From positions 5,001-40,831 of the forward strand of contig RFSV01000011.1 in assembly GCA_009923785.1 (NCBI GenBank): a stretch of DNA of 35,831 nucleotides. The letters run 5' to 3'. How positions within the stretch are numbered: position 1 is the first letter of the stretch; every line of letters begins with the position of its first letter. Under the pieces are notes generated by a model, which was not told the origin of the DNA, searched no databases, and worked only from the letters and a program-made list of their open reading frames with translations. This DNA comes from Acidimicrobiia bacterium. Lineage in GTDB: Bacteria > Actinomycetota > Acidimicrobiia > Acidimicrobiales > Ilumatobacteraceae. Position numbers and translations under genes: made by a program. Shown piece after piece: positions 9,177 through 16,699 of the stretch.

Positions 9177-11528
9177 TCAGGCACGCAACGTGGCGCCGAG
9201 TTTGGTCACGGCGGCAATGCACTTGTCGCGCACGTTGGCGATGTCGCTTTCGGTGAGCGTGCGATCAGCCGCCTGCAATCGCAACCGGTAGGCGAGACTG
9301 CGCGACTCGGCATCGCCATCGGTTCGGTACACGTCGAACAATTCGAGTGACACCAGAAGGGATCCGGCCGACTGGCGCAGGGCCTTGTCGACCTTCTCGG
9401 CCGTCACCGACGACGGAACGGTGAATGCCAGGTCGATATCGGACGATGGGAAACGCGACGTCGCTTTCCAGTGAGCGACCTTGGGTTCGGCGGCGAGCAG
9501 GATCGACAGATTCAACTCGAGAATGGCCACCCGTTCGGTCACGTCGAAGGCATCGAGCACGTCGGGATGAACTTCGCCGACCGCTCCCACCACGTCACGG
9601 CCGGCCGACAAGGTGGCCGACCGGGTGGGATGCAGTCCGGTCGGAACATTGGACTGGTCGAGGCGCGCTCCCCAGCCCATGGCCGAGGCCAATTCTCGCC
9701 ATACGGCGACGGCTCGGGGCGCTTCAGCCCCGGCCAGCACCACCGTCAACGCTTCGAACTCGGCCGGTAGAACGTCGTCACTCGGCGGATACACATGACC
9801 GACTTCGAACAATGCCACACCTGACCGTCGATGCGACTCGTTGAAGGCCAGTGCCTTCAGTAGTCCGGGCCGAAGTGACGTTCGCAGGACGTCGTCGCCG
9901 ACCACGAGCGGATTGACCAGGCGTACGGCAGTAGTGGACAGTCCGGCGCGTTCTAGATCGCCGTCGGCCAAGAACGGATGCGGCATGGCCTCGCTGACGC
10001 CCAGTCCGAGCAACACGTCGCGCACTCGGCGTCGACGTTGCTGGATCGGCGACAAACCCCCGGCCACCGTCGATTTGGGAACCGTCTTGCCAAGTGCGTC
10101 GTAACCGAACAGTCGCGCGACTTCTTCGACGATGTCGATCTCGAGCGTGCAGTCGGGCCGCCATGACGGAACCGTGACCAACACGCGCTCGCCGTCGGCC
10201 TCGCAGTCGAATCCGATCGGTGTGATGAGTGCGGAAATCTCATCGGTCGAGAACTCTCTCCCCAGTAGCGCGCCCACTCGGGCCGAACGCACGGTGATGG
10301 TCGTCGCCGACGGCATCGACGACGTGCGAGCGTCGACGAAACCGTCGTGAACTGTCAGATCCGGACACGTGAGGCCCAGCAGTTCCACGAAACGTGCGAT
10401 CGATGTCTCGACACCGAAGGGATCGATCCCTCGCTCGTTACGCGCCGAGGCCTCGCTGCGCAAGCCCAATCGTTGAACGCTCTTCATGATGCCGTGCGGT
10501 TCGAAGTAGGCGGTTTCGAGGGCTACAACTGTGGTCGTGTCGCTGATCTCGGTGTTCTGGCCGCCCATGATGCCGGCGATACCGATCGGGCGGTCGGTCG
10601 CGTCGCAGATGAGGAGATCGTCGGCAGTGAGGGTGCGTTCGACTCCGTCGAGCGTGACCATCGACTCGCCATCGCGGGCGACCCTGATTCGAAATCCTTC
10701 CCCACCCAAGGTGTCGAAGTCGTACGCGTGGTTGGGCTGATTGGTCTCGAGCATCACGTAGTTGCTCACGTCGACCACGTTGTTGATGGGCCGCATTCCG
10801 GCTGCCGACAGGCGGCTCTTCATCCAGTCGGGCGATTCGGCGACGCGAACCCCCGACAACACGATGCTTGTGAAACGCGGACAGCGATCGCCATCGACGA
10901 TTTCGACCGTGGCCGACCGCGTCGGTCCATCGGCAACGACACGTGACGAGGGCGCCGAGAACGGAACGTCGAAACGCGCCGCCAGGTCGCGAGCCACGCC
11001 CACGTGCCCGTAAGCATCCGGGCGATTTCGTAGAACGTCGAGGTCGTACACGGTCTCTTCGGCCAGACCGAGCGCATCGCCGTAGGGCAGACCGAGCGGC
11101 GTGTTGGGATCGAGGATCAAGATGCCACTGTGGTCGTCGCCGAGGCCGAGTTCGCGCGCCGAGCAGCACATGCCCTCGCTCGGGATACCGACGATCGGCT
11201 TGGTTTCGATGAGTCGGCCGTCGGGCATGGCGGTGCCTGGTGTCGCCCATGGAATGACGTCCCCTGGCTGCATGTTGAAAGCCCCACACCACACGTGGTG
11301 CTCGGTTCCGTCGCCGATGTCGAGGAACACCCGATGCACCTTGGCGGCATCGGGGTGGCGTTCGGTCTTCACCACACGCGCCGTGATCACACCCGGCACC
11401 GTGGCCCCGACACGTTCGACGCTCTCACACGCCAGTCCGACGTCGGACAAGGTGTCGGCGACGGTTTCGACGGTTGCATCGGCCGGTAGTGCCACGAGGT
11501 CTCGGAGCCAGGAGTCGACGATCTTCAT
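9177..11528 (-). CDS. pheT: Phenylalanyl-tRNA synthetase beta subunit
   Basis: The large subunit of the alpha2-beta2 PheRS. Its 783 residues run through an EMAP-like tRNA-binding domain (about 40-150, ITARVVKTERHPDAAKVH), the B3/B4 editing domain, the B5 domain (about 400-475), the catalytic-like core and a C-terminal anticodon-binding FDX-ACB domain (from about residue 690, KATSRFPSSDIDLAF). The start is the ATG at 11528 (MKIVDSWL), one base after the pheS stop; the longer frame upstream is pheS shadow. The frame is intact and of normal length, so this subunit looks functional, in contrast to the neighbouring pheS reading. Confidence 0.96.
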   Translation of the reverse strand: MKIVDSWLRDLVALPADATVETVADTLSDVGLACESVERVGATVPGVITARVVKTERHPDAAKVHRVFLDIGDGTEHHVWCGAFNMQPGDVIPWATPGTAMPDGRLIETKPIVGIPSEGMCCSARELGLGDDHSGILILDPNTPLGLPYGDALGLAEETVYDLDVLRNRPDAYGHVGVARDLAARFDVPFSAPSSRVVADGPTRSATVEIVDGDRCPRFTSIVLSGVRVAESPDWMKSRLSAAGMRPINNVVDVSNYVMLETNQPNHAYDFDTLGGEGFRIRVARDGESMVTLDGVERTLTADDLLICDATDRPIGIAGIMGGQNTEISDTTTVVALETAYFEPHGIMKSVQRLGLRSEASARNERGIDPFGVETSIARFVELLGLTCPDLTVHDGFVDARTSSMPSATTITVRSARVGALLGREFSTDEISALITPIGFDCEADGERVLVTVPSWRPDCTLEIDIVEEVARLFGYDALGKTVPKSTVAGGLSPIQQRRRRVRDVLLGLGVSEAMPHPFLADGDLERAGLSTTAVRLVNPLVVGDDVLRTSLRPGLLKALAFNESHRRSGVALFEVGHVYPPSDDVLPAEFEALTVVLAGAEAPRAVAVWRELASAMGWGARLDQSNVPTGLHPTRSATLSAGRDVVGAVGEVHPDVLDAFDVTERVAILELNLSILLAAEPKVAHWKATSRFPSSDIDLAFTVPSSVTAEKVDKALRQSAGSLLVSLELFDVYRTDGDAESRSLAYRLRLQAADRTLTESDIANVRDKCIAAVTKLGATLRA

Positions 11529-11529
11529 G

Positions 11530-12520
11530 TCAGAACTGCTCGATGAATCGAATGTCGTTGGTGTACATCTCGCGTACGTCGCCCACGCCGTGGCGTTCCT
11601 TGGCCATGCGGTCGATACCGAATCCGAAAGCGAAGCCACTCCACTCCTCGGGATCGAGACCTCCCGCACGCAAAACGTTGGGGTGCACCATGCCGCAACC
11701 GCCCAACTCGAGCCAGTCACCCGTCGGTGTGCGGATATCGAACTCGGCCGATGGCTCGGTGAACGGGAAGTACGAGGGGCGTAGCCGACTACCGAAGTCG
11801 GTTCCGAAGAACGCCTTGGTGAACGAGTCGATGGTGCCGGCGAGATCGGCGAGTGTGATGCCACGATCGATCACCAGGCCTTCGATCTGCAAGATGGGTC
11901 GAGTCGGTCGTCTCGTTGCGGAACACCCGTCCCGGCATCACCATGTAGATAGGAGGCTGCACGAGCTGCATCACCCGGATCTGCACGGGCGACGTGTGCG
12001 TGCGCAACACCGTGCTACCGGGCGCTCCATGATCGACGTAGAAGGTGTCGTGCATGCTGCGCGCCGGATGCGAGGGTGGCATGTTGAGTGCTTCGAAGTT
12101 GTACCAGTCGGTCTCGACCTCTGGCCCTTCGGCCACTTGGAAGCCGAGGCCCACGAACACGTCCTCGAGACGTTCCCACGCCTGGGTGACGATGTGCGCC
12201 CGCCCCCGCCGAGGAGTGATCGCGAATTCGGTGAGATCGAGAGCTTCGGCGGCGAGTTGCACCTCGCGTTCGGCCCGCCCGAGGTTTCGACGGCGCTCCG
12301 ACAGAGCTTCTTCCACCACCGACATCGCTTCGTTGACCGCCGCGCCGGCCGCCTTCTTCTCCTCGACCGTGGACAGCTTGCCGAGTCCGGACTTCAGGCC
12401 GGCCAATGCCCCCTTCTTGCCGAGGAGTTCGGCATCGAGTCGCGCGATCTCGTCGACCGACGACGCAGCAGCGACACGAGACAATGCGTCGTCGCGGGCG
12501 GAGGTGATGTCGCTGATCAT
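11530..12520 (-). pseudogene. pheS: Phenylalanyl-tRNA synthetase alpha subunit with frameshift near base 11890
   Basis: Codes the catalytic alpha subunit of PheRS but is split over two frames. The N-terminal frame starts at ATG 12520, which overlaps the upstream methyltransferase stop as ATGA. It gives a coiled-coil arm (about 1-100) and class II core up to [14 protein letters not shown], residue 210. The C-terminal frame resumes at [10 protein letters not shown] (base 11889) and ends normally with FGFGIDRMA and IRFIEQF. Family proteins have four residues between THL and QIEG, ending in F-H; here one base is left of those twelve, so 11 nt are missing. Adding 11 nt gives 1002 nt, 333 residues. 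PheS is essential, so an assembly or sequencing error, or a second copy elsewhere, must be considered. Confidence 0.9.
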
Positions 12521-13281
12521 GACGGCGTCACCGTACCGGAGGGGCCGCGACGATGGCGAGCCACTTCGAAGACGACGAGCGTCCCGGCCATGGCTGCGTT
12601 GAGACTCTCGGCTCGTCCGGCATGTTCGATCGTGATCCACTCGTCGATCGGTGCGTCGTCGGCGATGCCGTGTGCTTCGTTGCCGATGACGATCGCGACG
12701 CGATCCGCATAGGTCACCCGATGATGGTCGGCCCCGCGATGTGACGATGTCCCGTAGGTGGTGAAGCCGGCACGCTTCACGTCGTCCAACGAGCCGACTT
12801 CGACGATCGGTACATGAAAGACCGCTCCCGCTGAGGCCCGCACCGTCTTTGGACTCGACGTATCCACCGTTCCACCGGTGACCACCACCGCGTCGACTCC
12901 GGCTGCCTCGGCCGACCGCATCAGAGTGCCGAGGTTCCCCGGGTCCGAGATCGCGTCGGCCACCAGAACGAACGACGCAGCGGCCAGATCGTCGATCGCA
13001 CCCAACCGATGCTCGACGATGGCGACGATGCCCGGCGGGGTCTCGGTGTCGGTCACCTTGTCGATCACACCGGGATCGAGTTCGTGAACTTCGCCCGCAC
13101 CAGCCACGGCAACGACACCCGGAGCAACGAACTGAGCCTCGACTCGTCGACCGGCGGCCACGGCTTCCCGCAGGAGGACCGCTCCCTCGACCACGAGCAC
13201 ACCTTCGTCACGACGCGCACTGCGGCGCCCCATGAGGCGCCGCAGTCGTTGAACGTGTTGGTTGGTGAGACCGAGTCCCAC
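12517..13281 (-). CDS. TrmH/SpoU family 2'-O-ribose RNA methyltransferase
   Basis: A SAM-dependent SPOUT methyltransferase of 254 residues that probably methylates a ribose in 23S rRNA. The N-terminal part (1-90, opening VQRLRRLMGRRSARRDEGVLVVEG) is the substrate-binding domain of RlmB/TsnR-like enzymes. The SPOUT part holds DPGNLGTLMRSAEAAG at about 113-128, VIGNEAHGI, and ESLNAAMAGTLVVFEV near the C-terminus, the three knot motifs. The start is GTG at 13281 with GGAG five bases upstream, 10 bases after rplT. Genes of this family often sit between rplT and pheS. Which nucleotide is modified, and whether this resembles a thiostrepton-resistance enzyme, cannot be told from sequence. Confidence 0.9.
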   Translation of the reverse strand: MGLGLTNQHVQRLRRLMGRRSARRDEGVLVVEGAVLLREAVAAGRRVEAQFVAPGVVAVAGAGEVHELDPGVIDKVTDTETPPGIVAIVEHRLGAIDDLAAASFVLVADAISDPGNLGTLMRSAEAAGVDAVVVTGGTVDTSSPKTVRASAGAVFHVPIVEVGSLDDVKRAGFTTYGTSSHRGADHHRVTYADRVAIVIGNEAHGIADDAPIDEWITIEHAGRAESLNAAMAGTLVVFEVARHRRGPSGTVTPS

Positions 13282-13291
13282 GCAGGCTCCG

Positions 13292-13648
13292 TCAGCCCAG
13301 TGCGGCCTTGGCCGCCGACACCAGCTTGGAGAACGCGGCCGGGTCGGTCACGGCGAGATCGGCGAGGATCTTGCGGTCGACTTCGATCCCCGCGGCGTTC
13401 AATCCGGCGATGAATCGGCTGTAACTCATGTCGTTCAGGCGACAGGCGGCATTGATGCGCTGAATCCAGAGGCGGCGGAACTCGCCTTTCTTGGCGCGAC
13501 GGTCACGGAACGCGTACTGACCGCTGCGCATGACCTGCTCGTTGGCGGCGCGCACCGAGCGGCTCTTGTTGCCGTAATAACCCTTCGCGCGCTCCAGTAC
13601 CTGGCGACGCTTCTTCTTGGCTCCGACGGCTCTCTTCACTCTGGCCAT
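13292..13648 (-). CDS. rplT: 50S ribosomal protein L20
   Basis: A 118-residue basic protein of the large subunit, needed for early 50S assembly. The opening [18 protein letters not shown], the [11 protein letters not shown] segment and [15 protein letters not shown] are standard L20. A strong GAAAGGAGAG lies before the ATG at 13648. It follows rpmI after 54 bases, in the conserved infC-rpmI-rplT order. In some bacteria L20 represses its own operon by binding the leader mRNA; I saw no such site here. Confidence 0.98.
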   Translation of the reverse strand: MARVKRAVGAKKKRRQVLERAKGYYGNKSRSVRAANEQVMRSGQYAFRDRRAKKGEFRRLWIQRINAACRLNDMSYSRFIAGLNAAGIEVDRKILADLAVTDPAAFSKLVSAAKAALG

Positions 13649-13702
13649 GGGAACTCTCCTTTCTCGGAACTACGTGATGTGGAACGAATGGACGGGATCG
13701 AT

Positions 13703-13900
13703 TCAGCGCTCGGCGAGGAGCCGCTTGATCTTCTTCTCGTCACCGGGGTGGACGTCGACCATTCCGTCGAGACGACGGGTGCGCGTCGACGGCTTCTTTT
13801 CGAAGAGGTGCTGACGGTTCTGCTGCAGACGACGGAGCTTGCCGGTCCCGGTCTTGCGGAACCGCTTGGCCGTCGTCTTGCTCGTCTTCATCTTGGGCAT
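13703..13900 (-). CDS. rpmI: 50S ribosomal protein L35
   Basis: A 65-residue basic ribosomal protein with the typical PKMKTSKTTAKRFRKTGTGK start and an HLFEKKPSTRTRRL middle. It starts 16 bases after the infC stop, inside the infC-rpmI-rplT operon. Length is normal for the family and no zinc-ribbon cysteines are expected or present. Confidence 0.98.
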   Translation of the reverse strand: MPKMKTSKTTAKRFRKTGTGKLRRLQQNRQHLFEKKPSTRTRRLDGMVDVHPGDEKKIKRLLAER

Positions 13901-13916
13901 TGCGGGCTTCTTTCTG

Positions 13917-14540
13917 TCAGTTCTCGGTTCCGGTGGGAGCCGAGGTTTCGGTGGCCGCCACAGCAGGTGTTGCGGTGGCGGTCGACGTGGTGGACGATCC
14001 GGACGAGGAGTTCTTCTTGGCCTTCTTCTCGGGCACGAGCACGAGGGTCATGTTGCGACCTTCGAGTCGAGCTTGAGTCTCGACCTTCGCGATGTCGCCG
14101 ACCTGTTCGATGACGCCGTCGAGAATCTTGCTGCCGAGTTCGGGGTGAGCCATTTCGCGACCACGGAACTGCAAGGTCACCTTCACCTTGTGTCCGCCCT
14201 CCAAGAACTCCTGCACGTGGCGCACCTTGGTGTCGAAGTCTCCCTTGCCGATCTTGGGCCGGAACTTCACTTCCTTGACCGTGACATGGGATGTCTTCTT
14301 GCGAGCCTCGCGAAGTCGCTGGGATTCTTCGTAGCGGAACTTGCCGTAGTCCATGATTCGACAGACCGGCGGAGTGGCGAGTGGAGCGACCTCGACGAGA
14401 TCGAGATCGAGTTCACGCGCCAACGACTGGGCCTCGGGAAGAGGCTTGATGCCGAGCTGGGAACCGTCGGGGCCGATGACCCTCACTTCACGCGCACGGA
14501 TGCGCTCGTTGTAGCGGGGCTCGTTCTGCGGCGGTGCTAT
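13917..14540 (-). CDS. infC: Translation initiation factor IF-3 with AUA start
   Basis: IF-3 keeps 30S subunits free and checks start codons. The only ATG/GTG-type start in frame, GTG 14486, would remove the conserved N-terminal segment PRYNERIRAREVRVIGPDG. Reading upstream, that segment is encoded, and the frame closes with TGA three codons before an ATA codon at 14540-14538. AGGAG lies nine bases before this ATA. I therefore place the start at ATA, giving 207 residues. Non-canonical starts (AUU in E. coli) are the known basis of IF-3 autoregulation, because IF-3 rejects its own start codon. The C-terminus adds a Lys- then Ser/Thr/Ala-rich tail of about 30 residues after LVLVPEKKAKK. rpmI and rplT follow. 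Confidence 0.93.
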   Translation of the reverse strand: MAPPQNEPRYNERIRAREVRVIGPDGSQLGIKPLPEAQSLARELDLDLVEVAPLATPPVCRIMDYGKFRYEESQRLREARKKTSHVTVKEVKFRPKIGKGDFDTKVRHVQEFLEGGHKVKVTLQFRGREMAHPELGSKILDGVIEQVGDIAKVETQARLEGRNMTLVLVPEKKAKKNSSSGSSTTSTATATPAVAATETSAPTGTEN

Positions 14541-14549
14541 GGCTGTTCA

Positions 14550-14554
14550 CTCCT
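14550..14554 (-). promoter_or_regulatory. Shine-Dalgarno site deciding the infC AUA start
   Basis: AGGAG on the minus strand, nine bases before the ATA codon at 14540. No ATG, GTG or TTG in the infC frame lies between it and the conserved IF-3 sequence, and a TGA in the infC frame overlaps it. A GTG overlapping the site is in another frame. It therefore supports initiation at AUA. Confidence 0.75.
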
Positions 14555-14666
14555 GTGCAATGGGCTACCTCCCATGGTGATCGGATACGTGCAGACGAAA
14601 AGCCGATCCGGGGCAGCCGCCAGAGCGCCTGACTCGAAAGACCTGGACGCATCCGGGGATGGCCAG

Positions 14667-14687
14667 GTGGGGGTGAACCCCACTTTT
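14667..14687 (+). terminator. GC-rich hairpin followed by TTTT between infC and the DUF1844 gene
   Basis: On the plus strand GTGGGG (14667-14672) can pair with CCCCAC (14678-14683) around a five-base loop, directly followed by TTTT. That is the shape of an intrinsic terminator acting on plus-strand transcripts. No plus-strand gene ends just upstream, so it would stop antisense read-through or leader transcripts towards the DUF1844 gene. On the minus strand there is no T-run after the stem. Confidence 0.45.
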
Positions 14688-14733
14688 CATCGATTGTCGG
14701 GTTGTAGGGTAACCGGATCGGCGAGGAAAACCC

Positions 14734-15045
14734 ATGACAGACCCCAATTTCGACGAGACGTTCGACGACACCATCGACGAGTCGATGGAGGCTCTGGCCG
14801 ATGCTCGCCGCCGACTGGCCGAGGTGCCAGCTGAGGTCGTCATCGTGAATCACGCCATGGGTCTCTACGAACTGGCGGCCATCCACTTGTCGTCGTCACC
14901 GGCCAACCTCGACCAGGCTGCCGTGTCGATCGATGCCCTGGCCTGCCTGGTGGAAGGACTGGGCGAGCGTCTCGGACCGGACCAGGCGGTCCTGGCCGAC
15001 GCTTTGTCGAACATTCGACTGGCCTTCGTTCAGATCAAGGGCTGA
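14734..15045 (+). CDS. DUF1844 family protein
   Basis: A 103-residue acidic protein. The N-terminal 25 residues are rich in Asp/Glu (MTDPNFDETFDDTIDESME). The rest matches DUF1844 as I recall it: VIVNHAMGLYELAAIHL, then DQAAVSIDALACLVEGLGERLG and a final SNIRLAFVQI. It is likely all-helical, soluble, and of unknown function. GAGG sits seven bases before the ATG. In many actinobacteria such genes lie next to infC, as here, but on which strand varies. The stop codon falls in the loop of the first of three tandem hairpins shared with the convergent cold-shock-like gene. Confidence 0.8.
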   Translation: MTDPNFDETFDDTIDESMEALADARRRLAEVPAEVVIVNHAMGLYELAAIHLSSSPANLDQAAVSIDALACLVEGLGERLGPDQAVLADALSNIRLAFVQIKG

Positions 15046-15101
15046 CAAGCCCTGACATCACAGGCTGACAAGCCCTGACGTCACAGGCTGACGAGCCCGA
15101 A
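15038..15101. repeat. 23-bp tandem repeat forming three small hairpins between convergent genes
   Basis: Two 23-bp units (15041-15063 and 15064-15086) differ at one base, and a third partial unit follows to about 15101. Each unit holds a small palindrome: AGGGCT-GACA-AGCCCT at 15038-15053, GGCT-GACA-AGCC at 15063-15074, GGCT-GACG-AGCC at 15086-15097. The array covers the stop codons of both flanking convergent genes. A bidirectional terminator lacking T-tracts is a reasonable guess. Confidence 0.7.
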
Positions 15102-15299
15102 CGCCTCCGGACGCTGGAATTTCGACCGAACGTCACAGCTCACTCGCGTTCCGACCTCGATGTGTCGAGTTCCGTCGACGATCTCTGCGCAGTGGAAGGG
15201 CACACGTCGGCCATCATCCAAGTCGACCGTCCCGAGCCCCACGTGGGCGTCGAACGAGGTGATACTTCCGACGAGGCGACCCGCGTGCTTCTCGTCCAT
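15081..15299 (-). CDS. Small cold-shock-like OB-fold protein
   Basis: A 72-residue protein resembling a family of short actinobacterial cold-shock-domain proteins: GSITSFDAHVGLGTVDLDDG, then VPFHCAEIVDGTRHIEVG and a C-terminal RPEAFGLVSL. Compared with classical CspA the aromatic RNP motifs are degenerate (FDAHVGLGTV in place of KGFGFI), so nucleic-acid binding is uncertain. The start at ATG 15299 comes 10 bases after the hisG stop without a clear ribosome site; upstream codons in frame run into hisG. The last gene of the def-fmt-rsmB-moaB-hisG run. It reads into the hairpin repeat shared with the DUF1844 gene. Confidence 0.7.
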   Translation of the reverse strand: MDEKHAGRLVGSITSFDAHVGLGTVDLDDGRRVPFHCAEIVDGTRHIEVGTRVSCDVRSKFQRPEAFGLVSL

Positions 15300-15309
15300 G
15301 ACTCGACGA

Positions 15310-16182
15310 TCAGGCCACGATCTTGGAGATCGGAAGTTCGAGCAGATCGGAGGCCCCGGCATCTTTCAAGGCCGGGATGAGCGTGTTGATCGACCGCTTC
15401 TCGACCACCGACTCGACGGCGAACCCTCCCCCGGCCAATTCGCTGATGGTGGGTGACTTGGCCGACGGAAGGACGTCGAGAACTTTGGCGAGATCATCCG
15501 ACCCCACGTTCAACTTGACGAGCACCTTGCCGCGGGCGTCCAGTGTCCCGAGAAGAAGGGTCATGAGTTGGTTCATCGCATGACGTTTGGTCGGATCGGC
15601 GAACGACGGACGGTGAGCGATCACTTCGGTGTAGCTCACGAGCATGGTGTCGATCACCCGCAGTCCGGCCGCGCGTAGTGCACGTCCGGTCTCGGTGATG
15701 TCGACGATGCAATCGGCGATGTCGGGGATCTTGGCCTCCGACGCTCCGTACGACAGACGAACGTCGGCCTCGATACCGCGAGCGGCAAAGAAGCGTCGAG
15801 TGAGTCCGGGATACTCGGTACTCACACGTACCCCTTGCGGGAGGTCGGCGACCGACTGTGCCGGACTGTCGCCGGCCACCGCCACCACGACCTTCACCGG
15901 GTCGCTCGTGGCCTTGGAATAACGCAATTCGCCCAGGCTCTCGACATCGCTCTCGGTCTCCTCGACCCAGTCGCGGCCGGTGATACCGAGATCGAACAAG
16001 CCCTCGGCCACGTATTCGGGGATCTCTTGAGGGCGAAGAATACGAACCTCGGCAATACGCGGATCGTCGATCGACGCCTTGTAGTCGACGCTCGACGAAC
16101 GGCGGATCGGCAGGTCGGCGGCCTCGAACAACTCCAAGGTCGCCTTTTCGAGAGAACCTTTGGGAACGACCAGACGCAACAC
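15310..16182 (-). CDS. hisG: ATP phosphoribosyltransferase (long form)
   Basis: First step of histidine synthesis: ATP plus PRPP to phosphoribosyl-ATP. About 290 residues. The opening LRLVVPKGSLEKATLELF, GLFDLGITGRDWVEE and the PRPP-loop stretch DCIVDITETGRALRAAGL identify the catalytic domains. The last 80 residues (LNVGSDDLAKVLDVLP to the end) form the ACT-like regulatory domain of the long form, so no HisZ is needed and histidine feedback is expected. The start is uncertain. GTG 16182 gives the usual N-terminus but its ribosome site is poor (AAGG one base upstream); TTG 16179 is possible. No other his gene is in the window. Confidence 0.93.
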   Translation of the reverse strand: MLRLVVPKGSLEKATLELFEAADLPIRRSSSVDYKASIDDPRIAEVRILRPQEIPEYVAEGLFDLGITGRDWVEETESDVESLGELRYSKATSDPVKVVVAVAGDSPAQSVADLPQGVRVSTEYPGLTRRFFAARGIEADVRLSYGASEAKIPDIADCIVDITETGRALRAAGLRVIDTMLVSYTEVIAHRPSFADPTKRHAMNQLMTLLLGTLDARGKVLVKLNVGSDDLAKVLDVLPSAKSPTISELAGGGFAVESVVEKRSINTLIPALKDAGASDLLELPISKIVA

Positions 16183-16201
16183 GCCTTGAACGCTACCCGT
16201 G

Positions 16202-16699
16202 TCAGTTGCCGTGAGCGGTGGGAGTTTCGGCGAGAAGCCGTAGCGCGTGGGGCAGAACGTCGACGATCGCCTCGATCTGCTCGACACAGCCCTTCGGCGA
16301 ACCAGGCGTGTTGCACACGATGCACGAGCCCACAACTCCCACCACGCCACGGGACAATCGGCCGAGCGGATTCACGAGACGCATAGCCTCGGCGAGTCCG
16401 GGCGCTTCCCGTTCGATCACCTGACGCGTTCCTTCCGGCGTCATGTCGCGAGGAGCGAAACCTGTGCCACCCGTGGTCACGACGAGCCCGGCGAAACCGG
16501 CCGTGAGTCGACGTAACGCGTCGGCCACTAGGTCGGCACCGTCGGCGGTGAGTGCACGTTCCACGACATCGAAACCGGCACGCGCCAGCGCGTCGGCAAG
16601 AGCGGATCCCGACAGGTCTTCACGCGTGCCATGGACGACGCCGTCGCTGACGGTGAGCACCTTGGCCTTCAGTCGGTCCGCCTGATCGTGACCACTCAT
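16202..16699 (-). CDS. MoaB/Mog family molybdopterin-binding protein
   Basis: A 165-residue single MoCF-binding domain. VLTVSDGVVHGTREDLSG near the N-terminus, VVTTGGTGFAPRDMTPEGT at about 75-95 and NTPGSPKGCVEQI near residue 135 are the family's binding loops. Members adenylate molybdopterin (Mog/MogA) or are of unclear activity (MoaB); I cannot separate them. The ATG at 16699 overlaps the rsmB stop as ATGA, so it is translated with the def-fmt-rsmB genes. No other molybdenum-cofactor gene is near. hisG begins about 19 bases downstream. Confidence 0.87.
   Translation of the reverse strand: MSGHDQADRLKAKVLTVSDGVVHGTREDLSGSALADALARAGFDVVERALTADGADLVADALRRLTAGFAGLVVTTGGTGFAPRDMTPEGTRQVIEREAPGLAEAMRLVNPLGRLSRGVVGVVGSCIVCNTPGSPKGCVEQIEAIVDVLPHALRLLAETPTAHGN

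Noticed and set aside
11474-12712. Plus-strand open frame of 412 codons opposite pheS
   Set aside because: Antisense to both parts of pheS and to the neighbouring gene ends; product is Arg/His-rich with no family match, so it does not explain the pheS frameshift.
13839-14834. Plus-strand open frame of 331 codons opposite infC and rpmI
   Set aside because: Shadow of infC/rpmI that continues through the intergenic region; also overlaps the start of the DUF1844 gene in another frame.
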